NCBI GenBank assembly: GCA_003650185.1
Contig: QMOF01000139.1
Coordinates: 1 to 6,220 of the forward strand
From: Chloroflexota bacterium
GTDB taxonomy: Bacteria; Chloroflexota; Dehalococcoidia; UBA2247; RBG-13-53-26
DNA: 6,220 nt
Direction: 5' to 3'
Below are positions 1-6,220 of the stretch, piece after piece (the stretch's first letter is position 1; each line of letters starts with the position of its first letter). The notes under the pieces were generated by a model, which made no database searches, was not told the DNA's origin, and saw only the letters and a list, made by a program, of their open reading frames with translations. The position numbers and the translations under genes are program-made.

Positions 1-3101
<3,101 letters not shown>

Positions 3102-3102
3102 G

Positions 3103-3106
3103 TCCT
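3103..3106 (-). promoter_or_regulatory. Ribosome binding site of treS-mak, ambiguous start
   Basis: An AGGA core lies only one base before the ATG at 3101, which is too close for normal initiation, but seven bases before an in-frame GTG at 3095. A third in-frame candidate, GTG at 3137, overlaps the glgE stop as GTGA, a classic coupling arrangement, but I see no good Shine-Dalgarno before it. The true start could therefore be 3095, 3101 or 3137. The choice changes only a few residues before the conserved WYKDA motif. Confidence 0.5.
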
Positions 3107-3133
3107 GTTTCGATAGATTATCCGACGGCCCGC

Positions 3134-5128
3134 TCACTGACCAGGACGCAGCATACGGAAGATGTGGGCCGGGACGACCTGTGGATTGAGCTCCACGTAG
3201 TTGCGCCGACCCTGCCAGGCATAGCGGGCATCGCTGAGCAGGTCGTGCACCTGGTAGGGTTCCGAAGGGTTGAGTCCGAAGGTCTCGAGCGGCAATTCCA
3301 CCCAGCCTGACTGCGTGTAACGGTAGTCCAGGTTGACCACCACCACAATGACATTGGACAGGTCTTCGGTCTGTTTGCTGTAGCAGACTATCTGATCGTT
3401 GTCTACCGTGTGGAAACGCAGGCTCCAATCGCTGTGGAGCGCAGGATTGTCCCGCCGAATCCGGTTGACCCGGGCAATAAACTCCTTCAGGCTATCAGGC
3501 CTGTCCGTATCCCAATGCTTGATCTCGTACTTCTCTGAGTCCAGGTATTCTTCGCTCCCCGGCTCCTTTGGTCGGTTCTCGCACAGCTCGAAGGCCGGCC
3601 CGTAGATGCCATAGCTGGCACCGAGCGTTGCTGCCAGGACAAGGCGCGTCATGAAGGCAGGCCGCCCGCCTGACTGAAGGTACTCCGTCAGGATGTCCGG
3701 CGTGTTTGTCCACAGACTGGGCCGGAAGTACTCTCGAACAGGTGTTTGGGTAAGCTCGGTGAAATAGTCAACGAACTCCCACTTCGTATTGCGCCAAGCG
3801 AAATAGGTGTAGGACTGGGTGAAGCCCAGCTTGGCCAGCCGATACATGATCTTGGGGCGGGTGAACGCCTCAGACAGGAAGATGGTGTCCGGGTGCTTCC
3901 GCTTCACGTCACCGAGAAGCCACTCCCAGAAGACAAAGGGCTTGGTGTGGGGGTTGTCCACCCGAAAGATACGAACACCTTGGTCGATCCAGTATAGCAC
4001 CACGCTCCTCAGCTCCTCCCATAGCTCTTGCCAGTGCTCCGTTTCAAAGTCGAAGGGGTAGATGTCCTGGTACTTCTTGGGCGGGTTCTCGGCGTACTGC
4101 ACCGACCCGTCCGGCCGCCAGCGGAACCACTCGGGATGCTCGGCCACGTAGGGGTGGTCCGGGCTGCACTGGAAAGACATGTCCAGGGCGATCTCGATGC
4201 CATGCTCTCGGGCCCTGGCCATCAGCCGATGAAAGTCGTCCAGTGTGCCAAGCTGTGGGTGAATGGCCTTGTGCCCGCCTTCCTCAGCACCGATGGCCCA
4301 GGGGCTGCCCGGGTCCTCAGAGTCACCCATGGGGGCGTTGTTCTTGCCCTTTCGGTTGGTGCGTCCGATGGGATGAATGGGCGGAAAGTATAGGACATCA
4401 AAACCCATCGAGGCAATGTACGGCAGCTTGGCCTCGCAGTCCCGGAAGGTGCCGTGTCTTCCCGGCTCCGGGGTGCATGAGCGGGGAAACATTTCGTACC
4501 AGGAGCTGAAGCGGGCCTTCTCCCGGTCAACCACTACCGCAAGGTCCACCGGGTAGGTGACAGCAAGGCCTCTGTCGGGGTACCTGGACACAAGCGCAGC
4601 GACCTCATCGCTCAGGGCCAGGTCGATCCTGGCCTGCTCCGAATCTACCTGCGCCTGAAGGCTTCGGGCCCATCTCCGCAGTTTCTGCGCGCTGCCACCA
4701 GAAGCACGGCCGGCGGCATCTGCTATCAGTTGTGCCCCCGTGAGCAGCTCAACCGCCACCTCCTGCCCTGCTGCGACCTTCTTCTCCAGGTCCCGCCGCC
4801 ACGTCTGGAAACGGTCAATCCAGGCTGTGATGCTGTAGTAGTAGCGCCCCAGTCGGGTGACCCTGAAGGCGGCCCGCCAACGGTCGTTCACCAGAAGCTG
4901 CATGGGCACCTCAACCCATGCCGAATCGCTGTCTGCCCGGTAGAGCAGAACAGCCGACAGGGCATCATGGCCATCGGAGAAGATGTCTGCCTCCACCACC
5001 ACCTCCTCGCCAATGGTCCGCTTTATGGGGAAGCGGCCGCCGTCGACCTCGGGCTCGACGCGCTCGATGACTACCCGTTTTCTGCCTTCCTCTACCGGCA
5101 CCTTATCTACCTCTGTGCGCTTGGCCAT
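3134..5128 (-). CDS. glgE: GlgE alpha-1,4-glucan:maltose-1-phosphate maltosyltransferase
   Basis: Cytosolic GH13 enzyme (subfamily 3) that transfers maltosyl units from maltose-1-phosphate to the non-reducing end of alpha-1,4-glucan, releasing phosphate. The product is 664 residues from this start, normal for the family. In order: N-terminal beta domain (about 15-105), a charged helical insert (about 107-186) and the catalytic barrel from FSSWYEMFPRS (207). The barrel carries GRTNRKGKNNAP (255-266), QCSPDHP (320-326) and KYQDIYPFDFE (352-362). Nucleophile D391 is in FRVDNPHTKP, acid/base E420 in FLSEAFTRP, and third carboxylate D478 in NTPDILTEY. These sit within two or three positions of D394, E423 and D480 of Streptomyces coelicolor GlgE. 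The frame opens further to an ATG at 5191, but ATG at 5128 is preferred: AGGTGG lies six bases ahead of it and the preceding 21 residues resemble nothing conserved. It ends 32 bp before treS-mak, with a promoter about 90-115 bp upstream. Confidence 0.97.
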   Translation of the reverse strand: MAKRTEVDKVPVEEGRKRVVIERVEPEVDGGRFPIKRTIGEEVVVEADIFSDGHDALSAVLLYRADSDSAWVEVPMQLLVNDRWRAAFRVTRLGRYYYSITAWIDRFQTWRRDLEKKVAAGQEVAVELLTGAQLIADAAGRASGGSAQKLRRWARSLQAQVDSEQARIDLALSDEVAALVSRYPDRGLAVTYPVDLAVVVDREKARFSSWYEMFPRSCTPEPGRHGTFRDCEAKLPYIASMGFDVLYFPPIHPIGRTNRKGKNNAPMGDSEDPGSPWAIGAEEGGHKAIHPQLGTLDDFHRLMARAREHGIEIALDMSFQCSPDHPYVAEHPEWFRWRPDGSVQYAENPPKKYQDIYPFDFETEHWQELWEELRSVVLYWIDQGVRIFRVDNPHTKPFVFWEWLLGDVKRKHPDTIFLSEAFTRPKIMYRLAKLGFTQSYTYFAWRNTKWEFVDYFTELTQTPVREYFRPSLWTNTPDILTEYLQSGGRPAFMTRLVLAATLGASYGIYGPAFELCENRPKEPGSEEYLDSEKYEIKHWDTDRPDSLKEFIARVNRIRRDNPALHSDWSLRFHTVDNDQIVCYSKQTEDLSNVIVVVVNLDYRYTQSGWVELPLETFGLNPSEPYQVHDLLSDARYAWQGRRNYVELNPQVVPAHIFRMLRPGQ

Positions 5129-5134
5129 ACCAGC

Positions 5135-5140
5135 CCACCT
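5135..5140 (-). promoter_or_regulatory. Ribosome binding site of glgE, decides the start
   Basis: AGGTGG, one mismatch from AGGAGG, lies six bases before the ATG at 5128. No comparable site precedes the ATG at 5191, so the shorter reading is favoured. It implies a 5' leader of about 80 nt from the predicted promoter. Confidence 0.65.
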
Positions 5141-5202
5141 GGACACGATCAATATGTGTTGCGAATCCCTGGGGAGCCAGTGGAGAGGCACCCCGCAAGA
5201 AA

Positions 5203-5226
5203 GTCACGTTGCGGATGTTACGTGAC
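5203..5226. promoter_or_regulatory. Candidate operator: 7-bp inverted repeat over -10 box and start site
   Basis: GTCACGT (5203-5209) and ACGTGAC (5220-5226) are perfect reverse complements separated by 10 bp, a centre-to-centre distance of 17 bp. One arm abuts the -10 hexamer in the promoter spacer and the other covers the predicted transcription start. Binding there by a dimeric regulator would block RNA polymerase, so a repressor is the natural reading. Because the element straddles the predicted start, it would not form an RNA hairpin. The regulator is not in the window and I cannot name its family. Confidence 0.5.
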
Positions 5227-5243
5227 CGCCGATTGACTGTCAA
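5215..5243 (-). promoter_or_regulatory. Sigma70-type promoter for glgE-treS/mak
   Basis: On the minus strand, a perfect -35 hexamer TTGACA (5243-5238) is followed after exactly 17 bp by TAACAT (5220-5215), which matches the -10 consensus at four of six positions including the first two and the last. The predicted transcription start is near 5208, leaving an untranslated leader of about 80 nt before glgE. Downstream treS-mak is only 32 bp past glgE, so this promoter probably drives both. The hexamers and spacing are read directly; activity is inferred. Confidence 0.65.
5233..5243. promoter_or_regulatory. Palindrome TTGACTGTCAA over the -35 box
   Basis: TTGAC and GTCAA flank a single central T, giving an 11-bp perfect palindrome that contains the -35 hexamer. 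It could be part of a second operator half or a chance outcome of the TTGACA sequence, which already supplies one arm. Confidence 0.3.
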
Positions 5244-5309
5244 GGGACAATTTGCTTCGCGTAACACGTGGCCAAGGACCTGAAGGCTGCCTCAGCAAAG
5301 AGTAACCGA

Positions 5310-5370
5310 AACGAGCGCGAGATATCGGCCAGGTTGGGCCAGTAGAAGGGGCCAAAGGCTGGCGCTCGTT
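5310..5370. repeat. 9-bp perfect inverted repeat with 43-bp interior
   Basis: AACGAGCGC (5310-5318) is the exact reverse complement of GCGCTCGTT (5362-5370). The interior has three GGCC palindromes (5327, 5337 and 5350), which could add internal pairing. The element lies about 67 bp upstream of the glgE -35 box. Function is unknown: it could be a regulator site, a structured RNA segment at the end of a glgP read-through transcript, or a relic of a small repeat. Confidence 0.5.
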
Positions 5371-5501
5371 CCACAGAAGCGCGCCTCGGGTAGGGCTGGC
5401 CGGCCTCAATAAACGCTCACTGTAGAATAGGACTACCCTCAACGTGCTCAGGGAAACATCTGGCACCATCCGCTGGCTTGCACCCCGCCCCGCCCACACT
5501 A

Positions 5502-5534
5502 CCGAAGCAGCGTTCGGACAGGTCTGAAGACCTG
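5502..5534. repeat. Two adjacent short hairpins
   Basis: The first is CCGAA (5502-5506) with TTCGG (5513-5517). One base later comes CAGGTC (5519-5524) with GACCTG (5529-5534) around a four-base TGAA loop. Neither is followed by a T-run on either strand, so they are not standard intrinsic terminators. Each is short enough to arise by chance; their juxtaposition is the notable point. Confidence 0.35.
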
Positions 5535-5629
5535 GCCCCATAGCACGGCGCCTGCTCCGCACGCGGTGGCCTCGGCTGCCATGTCGGCGCCACTCAACGG
5601 GGACAACCCCCTCCCTCCAACCACCTATC

Positions 5630-5645
5630 GACCCCAGAAGGGGTC
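5630..5645 (-). repeat. GC-rich tetraloop hairpin overlapping the larger hairpin
   Basis: GACCCC (5630-5635) and GGGGTC (5640-5645) pair perfectly around a four-base loop. Its last two bases are also the outer bases of the 10-bp stem at 5644-5673, so the complete forms of the two hairpins compete. It could strengthen termination of glgP or protect a 3' end; no T-run is present. Confidence 0.4.
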
Positions 5646-5673
5646 TCCTACAGACTGGTGACCCTGTAGGAGA
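5644..5673 (-). terminator. Candidate glgP terminator-like hairpin, no U-tract
   Basis: TCTCCTACAG (5644-5653) and CTGTAGGAGA (5664-5673) form a perfect 10-bp stem around a 10-base loop, extendable by AAGG/CCTT (5638-5641 with 5675-5678) past a small internal mismatch. It begins about 80 bases after the glgP stop in the direction of transcription, where a terminator or mRNA-stabilising hairpin would be expected. No T-run follows it on the minus strand, so factor-independent termination is uncertain. Confidence 0.4.
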
Positions 5674-5753
5674 GCCTTTCCAGGCTCGACCGGGGATGGG
5701 GCAGCCAGACCGGGCGCACCACGAAGCCAGGTTTCAGGACTCCCCGCTTCCGG

Positions 5754-6220
5754 CTACACGGCGGGGACAGAAGACCGGGCAGCAGGTATGTACATCCGCT
5801 CGGTGTACTCTTTCACCATCCGCCTGGCACAGAAGAGAGGCATAACGGAGCGAATGGCCTCCTTTACCATGCGGACCCAGCCGTGGGGCACTCCGCTGCG
5901 GTCCATGGCATAGTAGAGCGGCACAATCTCGTTCTCAAGCAGGGTGTACAGCGACTCCGCATCAGTGCAGTCCTCCTCTGTCGCGTCAGGAGCTGTCCCC
6001 TCAGCCCCGATCACCCAGCCGTTGGCACCGTTGTAGGCTTCACGCCACCAGCCGTCGGGAACGCTGAAGTGAAGGACGCCGTTCATCGAAGCCTTCATCC
6101 CGCTGGTCCCGCAGGCCTCTTGAAGGCGGCGCGGCGTGTTGAGCCAGACATCCACGCCCTGGACCAGGTAGTGCGCCATATGCATGTCGTAGTCCTCGAC
6201 AAAGGCTACTCTGCCCTGGA
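5754..6220 (-). CDS. glgP: Alpha-glucan (glycogen/maltodextrin) phosphorylase, C-terminal part
   Basis: Cytosolic GT35 enzyme that cleaves terminal alpha-1,4 linkages of glucan with phosphate, giving glucose-1-phosphate. Only the last 155 residues are inside the window; the gene starts beyond position 6220. The visible part opens with QGRVAFVEDYDMHMAHYLVQ, continues through GVDVWLNTPRR and EACGTSGMKASMNGVLHFS, then DGWWREAYNGANGWVIG. The lysine of GTSGMK (codon 6093-6095) corresponds to the residue that binds pyridoxal phosphate. The GTSGMK form and the DGWW segment fit the shorter bacterial phosphorylases of the mycobacterial GlgP type rather than the E. coli/muscle type, which has GTGNMK. 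RRLQEAC departs from the RRPLEAS I would expect. The C-terminus (MVKEYTERMYIPA plus a short tail) looks complete and ends in TAG. It lies upstream of glgE on the same strand, but a spacer of about 625 bp argues against tight coupling. Confidence 0.94.
   Translation of the reverse strand, partial: QGRVAFVEDYDMHMAHYLVQGVDVWLNTPRRLQEACGTSGMKASMNGVLHFSVPDGWWREAYNGANGWVIGAEGTAPDATEEDCTDAESLYTLLENEIVPLYYAMDRSGVPHGWVRMVKEAIRSVMPLFCARRMVKEYTERMYIPAARSSVPAV

Larger units (their letters stand above)
5129..5753. other. Non-coding spacer between glgP and glgE
   Basis: About 625 bp with no convincing gene on either strand. The longest minus-strand open frame here, 5218-5562, is low in complexity and rich in Arg, Pro and Ser. 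It overlaps the glgE promoter and resembles no family I know. What the stretch does hold is a sigma70-like promoter (5215-5243), a perfect inverted repeat over its -10 box (5203-5226), a distant inverted repeat (5310-5370), two adjacent small hairpins (5502-5517 and 5519-5534), and two overlapping GC-rich hairpins nearer glgP (5630-5645 and 5644-5673). A spacer this long suggests glgP and glgE are transcribed separately, at least in part. Confidence 0.75.

Noticed and set aside
5129..5191. N-terminal extension of GlgE to the ATG at 5191
   Set aside because: The 21 extra residues look unrelated to GlgE, no ribosome binding site precedes that ATG, and AGGTGG is well placed for the ATG at 5128. 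The S. coelicolor residue numbering also fits the shorter form.
4730..5236. 168-codon plus-strand open frame
   Set aside because: It is opposite the N-terminal and helical domains of GlgE and runs into the glgE promoter. It has no family resemblance.
5519..5534. Intrinsic terminator
   Set aside because: The stem is only six bases with a four-base loop and no T-run on either strand.
5218..5562. 114-codon minus-strand frame in the spacer as a small gene
   Set aside because: It has low-complexity Arg/Ser/Pro composition and no recognisable domain, it overlaps the glgE -35/-10 elements, and it contains the inverted repeat at 5310-5370.

Overview
The window carries three co-directional minus-strand genes of bacterial alpha-glucan/trehalose metabolism. 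They read from right to left: the 3' end of a GT35 alpha-glucan phosphorylase (glgP, 6220 to 5754), a complete GlgE maltosyltransferase (5128 to 3134), and a trehalose synthase-maltokinase fusion (treS-mak, 3101 to beyond position 1). Base composition is moderately GC-rich with strong codon bias. Dense coding and Shine-Dalgarno-type start sites indicate a bacterium. The GlgE pathway is patchily distributed (Actinobacteria, Chloroflexi, Proteobacteria, Acidobacteria and others), so I cannot name the organism; a Chloroflexi-like or actinobacterial-like lineage is only a guess.

Layout. 5754-6220: C-terminal part of glgP, including the PLP-lysine motif and the stop codon. 5129-5753: a non-coding spacer of about 625 bp with several inverted repeats, a good sigma70-type promoter (TTGACA, 17 bp, TAACAT), and a perfect 7-bp inverted repeat across the -10 box and predicted transcription start. 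3134-5128: glgE. 3102-3133: a 32-bp gap. 1-3101: treS-mak, open to the window edge and lacking only its C-terminus.

How the genes fit together. TreS interconverts trehalose and maltose, the maltokinase domain phosphorylates maltose to maltose-1-phosphate, and GlgE transfers the maltosyl unit onto alpha-1,4-glucan. GlgP degrades such glucan to glucose-1-phosphate. The window therefore holds the three catalytic steps from trehalose to linear glucan plus one degradative enzyme. The branching enzyme GlgB is not seen. The pathway is known. The least explained part is the 5.13-5.75 kb spacer, with its promoter-operator arrangement and stacked hairpins. I see no mobile element, CRISPR array, tRNA or rRNA.
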